The notes: generated from the sequence alone by a model not told the origin. A DNA stretch of 45,743 bases from JAGKXB01 sp964498835 (GCA_964498835.1 CAZCIX010000013.1:1-45743); one strand, 5' to 3'. Counted from the first letter of the stretch, positions 1-10,259 are shown. A program made the numbers and translations.

Positions 1-63
1 AGAGGCCTAGGACATCACCCTTTCACGGTGAGTACAGGGGTTCGAATCCCCTTGGAGACGCCA
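1..63 (+). tRNA. tRNA-Glu (anticodon UUC), 5' end cut by the window
   Basis: The sequence contains a 5-bp anticodon stem (15-19 with 27-31), a seven-base loop with anticodon TTC at 22-24, a T-arm carrying GGTTCGAATCC, and an encoded 3' CCA at 61-63. The acceptor 5' strand and part of the D-arm lie before position 1, so the gene is partial here. Confidence 0.93.
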
Positions 64-66
64 TAT

Positions 67-97
67 AAAAAACCACGCTGATGCGTGGTTTTTTTAT
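67..97. terminator. Rho-independent terminator, probably bidirectional
   Basis: An 8-bp stem (AACCACGC at 71-78 with GCGTGGTT at 83-90) and a TGAT loop are followed by seven Ts on the plus strand and preceded by a run of As. It ends the tRNA transcript and sits just past the stop of the leftward MarC-family gene. Confidence 0.85.
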
Positions 98-757
98 TTA
101 AGTTCCTGCCATAAAGGTTCGCACCCCCGAACCGATAAATTGCACGCCGATACAGACAAGCAAAAATCCCATCAAGCGTCCCAATGCATCCATGCCTTCT
201 CTGCCGATCAATCTCGATGCGAATTGAGCGGAGCGCAAAGTAAGCCACATGACGACGCAAGTGAGTAAAATACTGAGGAGTGCACCGCCATATGCCAATA
301 TTTCTTTCACATTATTATTAATTTCTGCAATTTCAGTTGAAATCCCTATTACCACCGCAATCGAACCAGGGCCGCTAATACTGGGTAAAGCGAGTGGGAA
401 AAAGGCAATTTCACCTTTGGTGTGAGGTGCAGCCAAATGTTCGTGACTGCTTTGGAATAGCATGCGATACCCTAATATGGCGACTGTTACGCCACCAGCA
501 ATCCGTAGCGCGCCGTAGGAAATGCCAAATCCTTGCAAAATGAAAACACCGGCGAATAAGCTGACTGTCAAAATCGCAAAAGCATAAACACAAGCTTTGC
601 GTGCTTGTTGATTCCGTTTAGATTCCTCCATATTCGTTGTCAAAGACAAAAACAAAGGGATTTTTGACAGCGGATTAGTAATGGTCAGTAAACTGACCAG
701 ACTGCCTAAAAAAAACGAAACGAAAGTTTTGTGGATTAAGCTTGTCAATAAATCCAT
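98..757 (-). CDS. MarC-family integral membrane protein (UPF0056)
   Basis: A 219-residue protein with about six hydrophobic segments. It has the family's NPLSKIPLFLSLT motif in the first segment and a SISGPGSIAVVIG motif in the middle, both typical of MarC/YchE/YhgN proteins. It should lie in the inner membrane. The substrate is not known for the family, and the old link to multiple antibiotic resistance is not supported. The start has an upstream AGGAA. It is transcribed leftward and shares the terminator at 67-97 with the tRNA. Confidence 0.88.
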   Translation of the reverse strand: MDLLTSLIHKTFVSFFLGSLVSLLTITNPLSKIPLFLSLTTNMEESKRNQQARKACVYAFAILTVSLFAGVFILQGFGISYGALRIAGGVTVAILGYRMLFQSSHEHLAAPHTKGEIAFFPLALPSISGPGSIAVVIGISTEIAEINNNVKEILAYGGALLSILLTCVVMWLTLRSAQFASRLIGREGMDALGRLMGFLLVCIGVQFIGSGVRTFMAGT

Positions 758-858
758 TTTTTGTTCCTCATTTATGTAATGAACTATTTTGCACTGTACT
801 CGTTTTCATGGAAGTATGGATTGGATGAGGTTTTTTCAATTTTTAAGTTTCTAAATTT

Positions 859-1713
859 TTAACTTCTTTTTTCATTCTTAATTTCTTGCAAAATCGTCGT
901 TGAGATTTCTTCAATTGATTTTGTTGTGGAGGATAACCAGCGTATTCCCTCGCGTTTCATCATACGTTCTGCTTCATTAATTTCATAACGACAGTTTTCA
1001 ATCGAGGCGTATTTGCTGCCTGGTAACCGTTCATTGCGAATTTCCGATAGGCGTTCTGCTGCGATGCTGAGGCCGAAAATTTTATTTTTATACGGTGGTA
1101 ATGAAGAGGGCAGTTTGCCGCGTTCGAAATCATCAGGAATTAATGGATAGTTAGCTGCTTTGATGCCATATTGCATGGCTAAATACAAGCTGGTGGGCGT
1201 TTTTCCCGAGCGGGAAACACCGACCAAAATCACATCAGCAGTTGATAAGTTTTTGTGCGATTGGCCGTCATCATGCGCCAATGAAAAATTAATCGCTTCA
1301 ATCCGATTTTTATAAGCTTCGCTATCCACGATGTTGTGCGAGCGTCCTACCGTATGCGTAGATTTGACTTCCAGTTCTTTTTCCAGTGGATCAACAAAAG
1401 TTTGGATCAAGTCCATATACATGCTTTGGGAGCGTCGGACTACGTTGGATAACTCACTTTGGACCAAGGTGGAAAACACAATCGGGCGCTTGCCACTAGC
1501 GGTAAAGGTATCGTTGATTTTGCGCACCGCATCGTGCGCTTTGGTGATGGTGTCGATAAAAGGCAGGCGGACTTTTTGGAAGCTCAAGTCAAATTGGCTT
1601 AACACGGCATTGCCAAAAGTTTCGGCAGTAATCCCCGTCCCATCTGAAACAAAAAAAACGGTAGGGGCTGTGGCAGCGACGGAGGAGAAATGCTCGGGAT
1701 GGTGATTTTGCAT
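859..1713 (-). CDS. ppsR: PEP synthase regulatory protein (bifunctional kinase/pyrophosphorylase)
   Basis: A 284-residue DUF299 protein. The N-terminus has the family motif FFVSDGTGITAETFG, and a P-loop GVSRSGKTPTSLYLA lies near residue 170. The family inactivates PEP synthase by ADP-dependent phosphorylation of a threonine and reactivates it by phosphate-dependent dephosphorylation. It is divergent from its target ppsA across a 138-base spacer, the usual betaproteobacterial arrangement. No clear Shine-Dalgarno precedes the ATG at 1713, but the conserved N-terminus starts about 15 residues later, so the start is plausible. Confidence 0.95.
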   Translation of the reverse strand: MQNHHPEHFSSVAATAPTVFFVSDGTGITAETFGNAVLSQFDLSFQKVRLPFIDTITKAHDAVRKINDTFTASGKRPIVFSTLVQSELSNVVRRSQSMYMDLIQTFVDPLEKELEVKSTHTVGRSHNIVDSEAYKNRIEAINFSLAHDDGQSHKNLSTADVILVGVSRSGKTPTSLYLAMQYGIKAANYPLIPDDFERGKLPSSLPPYKNKIFGLSIAAERLSEIRNERLPGSKYASIENCRYEINEAERMMKREGIRWLSSTTKSIEEISTTILQEIKNEKRS

Positions 1714-1851
1714 GATGGTGTCGATAGAGTGACTGGTATAAAATGACGCTCGATAAAATATCTTGCTTGTACCGAATTAAGAATAATAAAAAAACAATAA
1801 AGCGCGGTGTGAAAGCTACCAAGATTTCTCATTATAAAACTAGAGGTTATT

Positions 1852-4299
1852 ATGTCCAACGCAGTATCAGGAAGTGTGGCTCAGCAAGGTGCTGAGCCAG
1901 ATAAAGCGCGTTATGTCGCTTTATTTGAAGATTTACGCATGACGGATGTGGAATCTGTCGGTGGTAAAAATGCGTCGCTGGGTGAAATGATTAGCCAGTT
2001 AGCGGGTGCTGGAGTGCGGGTTCCAGGTGGTTTTGCTACCACAGCACAAGCTTTTCGTGACTTTTTGGCGTATAGCGCACAGGGAGGTGCCAGTCTTGCT
2101 GAGCGCATTGCTCAACGTCTCGAAGCATTGGATATCGACGATGTGCGTGCTTTGGCACAAGCCGGTGCTGAAATTCGTCAATGGATTATTGATACACCTT
2201 TTCAACCACGTTTGACCAAAGAAATTACCGAGTTTTATCAAGCTTTAGTCGCGGATTCGGTGGGGGAGATTTCGTTTGCTGTGCGTTCTTCGGCAACGGC
2301 AGAAGATTTGCCGGATGCTTCTTTTGCTGGTCAGCAAGAAACGTTTTTGAATGTTGTTGGAATTGAAAACGTATTGGAAGCGATGAAGCATGTTTTTGCT
2401 TCGCTTTATAACGATAGAGCGATTTCCTATCGTGTTCACAAAGGTTTTACTCACGCCGAGGTGGCCCTGTCAGCAGGCGTGCAACGTATGGTGCGCTCTG
2501 ATGTGGGAGCTGCGGGAGTGATGTTTACGCTGGATACTGAGTCTGGTTTTAAAGACGTTGTTTTCATTACGTCCAGCTACGGTTTGGGTGAGACAGTGGT
2601 GCAGGGAGCCGTCAATCCGGATGAGTTTTATGTCCATAAACCCATGTTGGAATTGGGTAAATTGCCAATCATCCGTCGCAATATTGGATCGAAATTGATC
2701 AAAATGGAATTCACCAACGATGCCAAAGCAGGCCGTTCTGTGCAGACTGTGGATGTGCCAGTAGCGCTGCGTAATCGTTATTCTTTGGTGGATGAAGAGG
2801 TTGTTGAGTTAGCCAAATATGCCGTCATCATTGAAAAACACTACGGTCGTCCCATGGATATTGAATGGGGCAAAGATGGGCGAGATGGCAAACTGTACAT
2901 TTTACAAGCACGTCCTGAAACGGTGAAATCGCAACAAAAATCTGGTGATGTGCAGCAACGTTTCAAGTTGAAGGGCAGTAGTACCGTATTGGCGACAGGT
3001 CGTGCCATTGGTCAAAAAATTGGCGCTGGTCCAGTGCGCGTGATTCATGATCCAGCCGATATGGAGCGTGTACAACCTGGTGATGTCTTGGTGGCAGATA
3101 TGACGGATCCAAATTGGGAGCCAGTCATGAAACGTGCCGCAGCGATTGTGACCAATCGTGGTGGTCGCACCTGTCACGCAGCGATTATTGCGCGTGAGTT
3201 GGGCGTGCCAGCTGTAGTGGGTTGCAACGATGCGACAATGACGTTGAAGGATGGAACGTTTGTCACAGTGTCTTGTGCGGAAGGCGATGAAGGTAAGGTT
3301 TATGACGGTTTGCTCGATACGGATGTGAGTGAAGTCGTTCGTACTGAATTAGCAGATTTGCCATTGAAAATCATGATGAACGTGGGTAATCCACAGCTGG
3401 CGTTTGATTTTCAATCGATACCTAATGCAGGGGTGGGTTTGGCTAGACTGGAATTTATTATCAACAACAATATTGGCGTTCACCCAAAAGCGATATTGGA
3501 ATATCCGAGCATCGATCCTGATCTGAAAAAAGCAGTCGAATCTGTGGCGCGGGGGCATGCTTCTCCCAAAGCGTTTTACATCGATAAATTGGCAGAAGGG
3601 ATTGCCACTATTGCGGCAGCATTTTGGCCCAAACCAGTGATTGTTCGTTTGTCCGATTTCAAGTCAAACGAGTATAAAAAATTGATAGGTGGTTCACGTT
3701 ACGAGCCAGATGAAGAAAATCCGATGTTGGGTTTCCGTGGCGCCGCTCGTTATTTGGCAGAAGATTTCGCAGAATCGTTTGAAATGGAATGTCTTGCCAT
3801 GCGACGCGTGCGCAACGATATGGGTTTGACTAATGTGGAAATCATGGTGCCTTTCGTTCGTACCTTGAATCAAGCTGAAAAAGTCATTGCGTTGCTAGCC
3901 AAGAATAATTTGGTGCGTGGTGAAAATGGTTTGCGTTTAATTATGATGTGCGAGGTGCCTTCGAACGCATTGTTAGCTGAGCAGTTTTTGGCGTATTTTG
4001 ATGGCTTTTCCATCGGCTCAAACGATTTGACGCAGCTGACATTGGGCTTGGATCGCGATTCTGGCATGCCTTTGCTGGCAGCCGATTTTGATGAGCGCGA
4101 TCCTGCGGTGCAGGTGTTGTTGTCCCGAGCGATTGCTGCTTGCCGTGCGCAAGGTAAATACATCGGTATTTGTGGGCAAGGGCCTTCTGATCATCCGGAT
4201 TTTGCGCAATGGCTGATGCAAGAAGGCATTGCGTCGATTTCATTGAATCCTGATTCGATTATGGATACCTGGGAAAATTTGGCTAAGGCGAAAGGGTAA
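1852..4299 (+). CDS. ppsA: Phosphoenolpyruvate synthase
   Basis: An 815-residue enzyme converting pyruvate, ATP and water to PEP, AMP and phosphate in gluconeogenesis. It has the N-terminal ATP-grasp pyruvate/PEP-binding region (VGGKNASLGEMI, SSATAEDLPDASFAGQQ). The swivelling phosphohistidine domain has GGRTCHAAIIAREL with His442. The C-terminal TIM-barrel ends with GICGQGPSDHPDF, with catalytic Cys774. Length is close to the family's roughly 800 residues. An AGAGG stands seven bases before the ATG. It is regulated by the divergent ppsR product. thrC follows 11 bases later and may be co-transcribed. Confidence 0.97.
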   Translation: MSNAVSGSVAQQGAEPDKARYVALFEDLRMTDVESVGGKNASLGEMISQLAGAGVRVPGGFATTAQAFRDFLAYSAQGGASLAERIAQRLEALDIDDVRALAQAGAEIRQWIIDTPFQPRLTKEITEFYQALVADSVGEISFAVRSSATAEDLPDASFAGQQETFLNVVGIENVLEAMKHVFASLYNDRAISYRVHKGFTHAEVALSAGVQRMVRSDVGAAGVMFTLDTESGFKDVVFITSSYGLGETVVQGAVNPDEFYVHKPMLELGKLPIIRRNIGSKLIKMEFTNDAKAGRSVQTVDVPVALRNRYSLVDEEVVELAKYAVIIEKHYGRPMDIEWGKDGRDGKLYILQARPETVKSQQKSGDVQQRFKLKGSSTVLATGRAIGQKIGAGPVRVIHDPADMERVQPGDVLVADMTDPNWEPVMKRAAAIVTNRGGRTCHAAIIARELGVPAVVGCNDATMTLKDGTFVTVSCAEGDEGKVYDGLLDTDVSEVVRTELADLPLKIMMNVGNPQLAFDFQSIPNAGVGLARLEFIINNNIGVHPKAILEYPSIDPDLKKAVESVARGHASPKAFYIDKLAEGIATIAAAFWPKPVIVRLSDFKSNEYKKLIGGSRYEPDEENPMLGFRGAARYLAEDFAESFEMECLAMRRVRNDMGLTNVEIMVPFVRTLNQAEKVIALLAKNNLVRGENGLRLIMMCEVPSNALLAEQFLAYFDGFSIGSNDLTQLTLGLDRDSGMPLLAADFDERDPAVQVLLSRAIAACRAQGKYIGICGQGPSDHPDFAQWLMQEGIASISLNPDSIMDTWENLAKAKG

Positions 4300-4310
4300 A
4301 AGGTCACAGC

Positions 4311-5789
4311 ATGCAATATATTTCTACCCGATCCAGTTCGGTTAATGCAGATACATCTGCAGCGCAGTCTTTTTCTGACATTTTGTTAGGGGGCTTGGCC
4401 CCTGATGGTGGCTTGTATTTGCCAGTCACGTATCCGCAAGTCAGTGGTGTCGAATTGGATGCATGGCGCACATTGTCGTATGCCGATTTGGCGTACAACA
4501 TCCTAAAAAAATTCGCTACGGATATCCCAGACGATGATTTGTATGCATTAGCGCACAAAACCTATCGTCAGGACGTGTATTGCAACAGCCGTTCCGATGA
4601 AGATGCTGGGCAAATTACGCCTTTGCGTGTCATACAAGACAAAGATGGCACGAAGTTGATATTGCAAGCTTTATCTAACGGCCCAACTTTGGCATTCAAG
4701 GATATGGCGATGCAATTGTTGGGCAATTTGTTTGAATACACACTGGCCAAACAAAACGCTGAATTGAATATTTTTGGTGCGACTTCTGGAGATACAGGCA
4801 GTGCGGCAGAATATGCGATGCGCGGCAAAAAAGGCATTCGTGTTTTTATGCTGTCACCGCATCAAAAAATGAGCCCATTCCAAACTGCGCAAATGTTCAG
4901 CTTGCAAGATCCAAATATTTTCAATATTGCCGTGAAGGGCGTGTTTGATGATTGCCAAGATATGGTTAAAGCAGTATCGAATGATTTGACATACAAAGTG
5001 CGTCAAAAAATCGGCACGGTGAATTCAATCAATTGGGCGCGTGTTGTGGCGCAGGTGGTGTATTACTTCCGTGGCTATTTAAGCGCAACGACCAATAATC
5101 AACAGAAGGTGTCGTTTACCGTTCCATCTGGTAACTTCGGCAATATTTGCGCCGGACATATTGCTCGCATGATGGGTCTGCCCATCGATCAATTGGTGGT
5201 TGCTACCAATGAAAATGATGTGCTGGATGAGTTTTTCCGCACCGGTGTGTATCGTGTGCGGAAATCATTCGAAACGCACCATACCAGTAGTCCATCCATG
5301 GATATTTCTAAGGCATCTAATTTTGAGCGCTTTGTATACGACCTGTCGGGACGTGATGGCGATCGGGTGCGTGCTTTATTCCAGAAAATCGACACCCATG
5401 GCGGTTTTGATTTGTCCGGCAAATCGGGTAGCGATGGCGATGAATTTTCCAAACTGGCTCAATATGGTTTTGTCTCTGGAAAATCCACTCATCAAGATCG
5501 CTTAAAAACGATACGTAACGTACAAACTATGTCTGGCGTGACGATTGATACGCATACGGCAGATGGTGTCAAAGTGGCGTTGGAACACATCAAACCCGGC
5601 GTGCCGATGATTGTTTTGGAAACTGCGCTGGCAGCCAAATTTAATGAAACTATCAAAGAGGCGTTAGGACACGATGCCGAGCGTCCAGCGGGTTTTGAAA
5701 ACATTGAAGCATTGCCGCAGCGTTTCGAAGTGATGTCAACGGATGTCGATCAGATGAAGGCTTACATTGCTAAACATACTGGTTTATAA
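4311..5789 (+). CDS. thrC: Threonine synthase
   Basis: A 492-residue PLP enzyme converting O-phosphohomoserine to threonine. The N-terminal motif (YISTRS, then LAPDGGLYLP) is typical of the long bacterial ThrC class. The PLP lysine is K130 in GPTLAFKDMAMQ, and the phosphate-binding segment ATSGDTGSAAEYA follows. The C-terminal region with SMDISKASNFERFVYDL is also family-specific. It starts 11 bases after ppsA, so it probably shares that transcript, although the two pathways are unrelated. Confidence 0.97.
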   Translation: MQYISTRSSSVNADTSAAQSFSDILLGGLAPDGGLYLPVTYPQVSGVELDAWRTLSYADLAYNILKKFATDIPDDDLYALAHKTYRQDVYCNSRSDEDAGQITPLRVIQDKDGTKLILQALSNGPTLAFKDMAMQLLGNLFEYTLAKQNAELNIFGATSGDTGSAAEYAMRGKKGIRVFMLSPHQKMSPFQTAQMFSLQDPNIFNIAVKGVFDDCQDMVKAVSNDLTYKVRQKIGTVNSINWARVVAQVVYYFRGYLSATTNNQQKVSFTVPSGNFGNICAGHIARMMGLPIDQLVVATNENDVLDEFFRTGVYRVRKSFETHHTSSPSMDISKASNFERFVYDLSGRDGDRVRALFQKIDTHGGFDLSGKSGSDGDEFSKLAQYGFVSGKSTHQDRLKTIRNVQTMSGVTIDTHTADGVKVALEHIKPGVPMIVLETALAAKFNETIKEALGHDAERPAGFENIEALPQRFEVMSTDVDQMKAYIAKHTGL

Positions 5790-5817
5790 AAAAATTAAAT
5801 AAAGAGCAAGCCCAATT

Positions 5818-6309
5818 ATGATATTCCCATTTCGTATTGGCCAAGGCTATGACTGCCATAAATTGGTAGCTGGACGCCCCTTGATTATTGGAGGTGTCAC
5901 GATTCCACATCATGTGGGTTTGCTTGGACATTCAGATGCAGACGTGTTGTTGCATGCGGTGATTGATGCAATCATAGGCGCTGCTGGTTTGGGCGATATT
6001 GGGCGGCATTTTCCCGATACGGATCCACAATTTTCTGGTGCTGATTCACGCGTGTTGCTTCGTGCTGCCGCCAAACTTGTGGCAGCGCATGGTTATGTGA
6101 TTGCTAATATTGACGCCACCATTATTGCGCAAGTACCTAAAATGGCGCCGCATATTCCTCACATGATTGCGGCCATTGCGCAAGACCTTGAAATCGCATC
6201 CGGACAAGTAAATATCAAAGCTAAAACGAATGAGAAGTTAGGTTTTTTGGGGAGAGAGGAAGGCATAGCAGCAGAAGCGGTAGCGATGATTTCGAGTATG
6301 TCACATTAA
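5818..6309 (+). CDS. ispF: 2-C-methyl-D-erythritol 2,4-cyclodiphosphate synthase
   Basis: A 163-residue enzyme of the MEP isoprenoid pathway. It forms the cyclic diphosphate from CDP-methylerythritol 2-phosphate. The metal-site motif GQGYDCHKL, the GGVTIPH strand, the HSDADVLLHAVIDAIIGAAG helix and GDIGRHFPDTD are all present. The C-terminal KAKTNEKLGFLGREEGIAAEA is also standard. The usual partner ispD is not next to it: thrC lies upstream and zipA downstream. Confidence 0.97.
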   Translation: MIFPFRIGQGYDCHKLVAGRPLIIGGVTIPHHVGLLGHSDADVLLHAVIDAIIGAAGLGDIGRHFPDTDPQFSGADSRVLLRAAAKLVAAHGYVIANIDATIIAQVPKMAPHIPHMIAAIAQDLEIASGQVNIKAKTNEKLGFLGREEGIAAEAVAMISSMSH

Positions 6310-6447
6310 TTCATTAACTCAAATGATGAAATAATAAGCGTATCGCGTGTATCATCCCCGTTGTTTTGTGTTTTTTGCATTTTCTTGCATATTTTTATAA
6401 TTATCCATTTTGATATTTAATCTATTTGTAGCTGAGGCATAAGCGGT

Positions 6448-7566
6448 ATGACATACCTAACAGAAAGCTTGGTGACGATTGGTGGCATCTTCATTTTTGG
6501 TGTCATTTTATATAATCAATGGCAAGAGTATCAGGCTAAAAAAAGGGTTGATCGTGCTTTTTCGTCTGAACATGATGATGTATTGATGACGCCTGAAACA
6601 AATGGGCCAAATGCAGATGGAAAAAGGCATGAGCCAAGTTTTATTAATGATAAAAAGTCAGCGTTAGATTCAGATCATTCTGCTTCTCAATCCACTATTC
6701 AGTCGGTTTCTCAAGAGGCGGAAAATGTAGAAGAAACGCCTGTTTTGCCTAAAGAATTGCCAGTGGATGAAGGTATTGATTGCGTGATTCCCATGATGCT
6801 GGAAGAAGCTGTGCGTGGTGATAGAATTATTACCCTCTTCCAGGCGCTGCGCCATGTAGGAAATAAAGCCGTTCACTCAATCGGTCAGAATCTTGATGGA
6901 AGCTGGGAAGTGGTGACGCGCGAACGGATGTATACCGCGTTGCGAGTAGGTGTTCAACTCGCCAGCCGTAGCAAGGTGTTGAATGAATTAGAGTTTTCTG
7001 AGTTGGTAACACGCTTGCGCCAGGTAGGCGATGAATTGTCGGCTGAGCCAGATGTGCCAGATATGGCCGCCGTGATCACCGAAGCACGTCGGTTGCATCA
7101 ATTCATAGTTGATCATGATGTACGTTTAAGCGTGAATGTGCATTCCAATAGTGCACCTTGGGAGATTGATGCGCTTTCCATGGTATTGGAAAAGCAAGGA
7201 TTTACTTTGCGCTCTGATCGTGCGGACGATAATTTTTGGATGCCAGATGGTCATGCGGGTTTCTTGTTTTCTTTGAATACAAATGCGGCTCCTTCTGATT
7301 CGTCTAATAATGCCACCACATTACGTCTGACTTTATTGCTAGATGTGCCACGTGTTGCATCACAAAAAGACGGCTTTGGCGCCATGATTGCCTGCGCGCA
7401 ATTTTTGGCAAGGCAACTGGATGGAACCATTGTGGATGATGGTAATCAAGTTTTACCAGATGCAGCATTGGAAGAGATAGCCCAGCAAGTATTGGCTTTT
7501 TATGACGACATGCAGAAATGGAATATCCCAGCTGGTTCAACTAGAGCATTACGCTTATTTTCTTAA
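6448..7566 (+). CDS. zipA: Cell division protein ZipA (FtsZ-binding)
   Basis: A 372-residue protein with one N-terminal membrane anchor (about residues 5-22). An acidic, low-complexity linker runs to about residue 105. A folded C-terminal domain resembles the ZipA FtsZ-binding domain (LRLTLLLDVPRV, then GFGAMIACAQFLARQLDG). This is the divergent betaproteobacterial form. The assignment rests partly on position, since zipA directly before ligA is the usual Burkholderiales order. It should tether FtsZ to the inner membrane at the septum. Confidence 0.82.
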   Translation: MTYLTESLVTIGGIFIFGVILYNQWQEYQAKKRVDRAFSSEHDDVLMTPETNGPNADGKRHEPSFINDKKSALDSDHSASQSTIQSVSQEAENVEETPVLPKELPVDEGIDCVIPMMLEEAVRGDRIITLFQALRHVGNKAVHSIGQNLDGSWEVVTRERMYTALRVGVQLASRSKVLNELEFSELVTRLRQVGDELSAEPDVPDMAAVITEARRLHQFIVDHDVRLSVNVHSNSAPWEIDALSMVLEKQGFTLRSDRADDNFWMPDGHAGFLFSLNTNAAPSDSSNNATTLRLTLLLDVPRVASQKDGFGAMIACAQFLARQLDGTIVDDGNQVLPDAALEEIAQQVLAFYDDMQKWNIPAGSTRALRLFS

Positions 7567-7584
7567 ATAATTCCTACATGCCGC

Positions 7585-9702
7585 ATGATGTCAGATGATG
7601 CAAAGCAAGACAGGCAGCTACGTGCCAAGTGGCTGCGTCTTGAGTTAGAAAAGCATAATCAGGCTTATTACGTTCACGACAATCCCGCTATTCCTGACGC
7701 TGAATACGATCGCCTTTTTCGTGAATTACAAGAATTAGAGATCGCTTGTCCTGAGTTATTAGTACCAGATTCCCCCACCCATCGCGTCGGTGGTATGCCG
7801 ACTCCAGAATTCAAGCAAGTGCAACATGGTTCACCGATGCTATCTTTGAACAATGGGTTTGAAGAAAACGATGTCATTGCGTTTGATCGGCGCATTCAAG
7901 ACGGCTTGCGATCAAATGAGTTGAATACACCGAGTGTTTCCGGCAAATCGGGTGATTTATTCGAATCAACTGACTTATCGGAAGTAGAGTATGCCGCTGA
8001 ACTGAAGTTCGATGGTCTTGCGATTAATTTGCGATATGTGGATGGAATTTTCGTTCAGGCTGCCACCCGTGGTGATGGTGCCACGGGTGAGGATGTGACA
8101 AATAATATTCGTACTGTGCACGTTATTCCCCTGCGCTTACATACCGACCATCCGCCTAAATTGTTGGATGTGCGTGGTGAAGTATTGATGTACAAATCTG
8201 ATTTCGCCAAGCTCAACGCCAAGCAACGTGCTGCCGGGCAAAAGGAATTTGCCAACCCACGCAATGCTGCTGCCGGTGGTTTGCGCCAATTGGATGCGCG
8301 TATCACGGCACAGCGCTCTTTACGTTTTTTTGCCTATGGCGTTGGTGTGTTGGAAGGCGCTGATATGCCTGCTTCACATTCGGATTTGTTGGATTGGTAT
8401 GTGCAACTTGGTTTGCCTGTATGTCATGAGCGCGCTGTGATTAAAGGCGTGGCTGGCTTGTTGGATTATTTTCATGCCATAGGAAAAAAACGCTCACAGC
8501 TTCCTTACGATATTGATGGTGTGGTGTACAAGGTAAATCGTAGATCCGAGCAACAAAAATTGGGTTTTGTTTCACGCGCTCCTCGTTTTGCCATAGCACA
8601 TAAATTTCCAGCAGAAGAAGCTTTGACAGTTGTGCAAGATATTGAAGTCCAGGTCGGACGCACAGGTGCCATGACACCTGTTGCGCGCCTGGCGCCTGTT
8701 GCGGTTGGTGGTGTTATTGTTACTAATGCAACATTGCATAATGAAGATGAAGTCAAGCGCAAGGATATTCGTATTGGCGATACTGTTATCGTGCGTCGTG
8801 CTGGTGATGTGATTCCAGAAGTCGTGGCATGCGTTATAGAGCAGCGGCCTTTGCATGCCAGACAATTCGTCATGCCATTGGATTGCCCGATTTGTCATTC
8901 TCCGATCGTGAAACCCGAAGAAGAAGCGATTGCCCGTTGCTCTGGTGGTTGGATTCAATGTGTGGCACAACGCAAAGGTGGCTTGATGCATTTTGTTTCA
9001 CGTCGTGCCATGGATATAGAAGGCTTGGGTGAGCAGTTGATTGAGCAATTAGTCGATAAACATGTTCCTCCTATTATGACCGCAGCCGATTTATATAACG
9101 CCGAAAAACTAAATTTAGCCTCGCTTGCGGCATTGGATCGCATGGCGGATAAATCGGCACGAAACATTTTAGAGGCGCTGGAAAAATCAAAATCCACCAC
9201 GCTGGCACGTTTTATCTATGCTTTAGGCATACGTCACGTAGGCGAAGCTACAGCAAAAGCGTTGGCGCAGCATTTTGCGAATTTGGATGGTGTATTACAG
9301 GCCTCGGAGCAGCAATTGCTTGAAGTGGCAGACATTGGTCCTGTTGTTGCGCATTCGATTACGACATTTTTTGCTGATGAATTAAATTTAGACGTCATAA
9401 AGCAATTACGTGTGGCAGGTGTTTCTTGGCCTGAAGGCGAGTCCGCACCACGCTCGTCAAATGTTTTACAAGGAAAAACAATCGTATTGACTGGTACTTT
9501 GCCAACCTTGTCACGTGATCAAGTCACAGCAATGATAGAAGCTGTTGGCGGAAAAGTAACCGGATCGGTATCGAAAAAAACTTCTTATGTTATCGCTGGG
9601 GAAGATGCAGGTAGCAAATTAATCAAAGCGCAAGAATTGGGTATCCCGTTGCTGAACGAGGAAGAATTTTTACAACTGCTTGTTGAAGTATCAAAATTAT
9701 GA
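7585..9702 (+). CDS. ligA: NAD-dependent DNA ligase
   Basis: A 705-residue ligase with the full domain order: NAD-binding Ia, adenylation domain with AELKFDG (nucleophile K141), OB fold, Cys4 zinc finger, HhH repeats and a C-terminal BRCT domain (GKTIVLTGTLPTLSRDQV). The length is slightly above the usual 670-690 because of extra residues around 105-135. The zinc cysteines are C434, C437, C452 and C459. The last pair is one residue further apart than in E. coli LigA, a small oddity. Two ATGs are adjacent at the start. The stop overlaps the next gene's ATG in an ATGA. Confidence 0.97.
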   Translation: MMSDDAKQDRQLRAKWLRLELEKHNQAYYVHDNPAIPDAEYDRLFRELQELEIACPELLVPDSPTHRVGGMPTPEFKQVQHGSPMLSLNNGFEENDVIAFDRRIQDGLRSNELNTPSVSGKSGDLFESTDLSEVEYAAELKFDGLAINLRYVDGIFVQAATRGDGATGEDVTNNIRTVHVIPLRLHTDHPPKLLDVRGEVLMYKSDFAKLNAKQRAAGQKEFANPRNAAAGGLRQLDARITAQRSLRFFAYGVGVLEGADMPASHSDLLDWYVQLGLPVCHERAVIKGVAGLLDYFHAIGKKRSQLPYDIDGVVYKVNRRSEQQKLGFVSRAPRFAIAHKFPAEEALTVVQDIEVQVGRTGAMTPVARLAPVAVGGVIVTNATLHNEDEVKRKDIRIGDTVIVRRAGDVIPEVVACVIEQRPLHARQFVMPLDCPICHSPIVKPEEEAIARCSGGWIQCVAQRKGGLMHFVSRRAMDIEGLGEQLIEQLVDKHVPPIMTAADLYNAEKLNLASLAALDRMADKSARNILEALEKSKSTTLARFIYALGIRHVGEATAKALAQHFANLDGVLQASEQQLLEVADIGPVVAHSITTFFADELNLDVIKQLRVAGVSWPEGESAPRSSNVLQGKTIVLTGTLPTLSRDQVTAMIEAVGGKVTGSVSKKTSYVIAGEDAGSKLIKAQELGIPLLNEEEFLQLLVEVSKL

Positions 9703-10235
9703 GTATTCGAGAAATTCTCAAGATGGGTGATCCACGCTTGTTGCGTCAAGCGGAAGCAGTGACAGAGTTTGATAGTCCGCAGTTGCATGCCTTGGTTGCT
9801 GATATGTTTGATACTATGCAAGCTGCTAATGGAGCAGGTTTGGCCGCACCACAAATTGGTGTTAATTTGCAGCTGGTCATTTTTGGCTTCAAACAAAATG
9901 CACGCTATCCAGATGCATTGCAGGTACCTGAAACCGTCTTGATTAATCCCATACTGACGCCTTTAGGTAATGAGATGGAGGAGGGATGGGAAGGCTGCCT
10001 CTCCTTGCCAGGATTGCGTGGTTTAGTACCCCGTTGGATTAAGCTGCTGTATCAAGGTTTTGATCAATACGGCAATCGTATTAGTCGAGAAGTAGATGGA
10101 TTTCACGCTCGGGTAGTGCAGCACGAGTGTGATCATTTGGCTGGTTTGTTGTATCCAATGCGCATAAAAGATTTATCGCGTTTTGGGTTTGCAGAAGTGT
10201 TATTTCCAGGTTTTGATGCACGTGACGGAGATTAA
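9699..10235 (+). CDS. def: Peptide deformylase
   Basis: A 178-residue metalloenzyme that removes the N-formyl group from nascent proteins. All three motifs are present: GAGLAAPQIG, WEGCLSLPG with metal ligand Cys100, and QHECDHLAG with His142, Glu143 and His146. It overlaps the ligA stop by four bases, so translation is probably coupled. This may be a second deformylase, since the copy beside fmt is usually the main one in betaproteobacteria. That cannot be decided from this window. Confidence 0.94.
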   Translation: MSIREILKMGDPRLLRQAEAVTEFDSPQLHALVADMFDTMQAANGAGLAAPQIGVNLQLVIFGFKQNARYPDALQVPETVLINPILTPLGNEMEEGWEGCLSLPGLRGLVPRWIKLLYQGFDQYGNRISREVDGFHARVVQHECDHLAGLLYPMRIKDLSRFGFAEVLFPGFDARDGD

Positions 10236-10259
10236 GAAGTGTTCATGGGAAATCGAGTA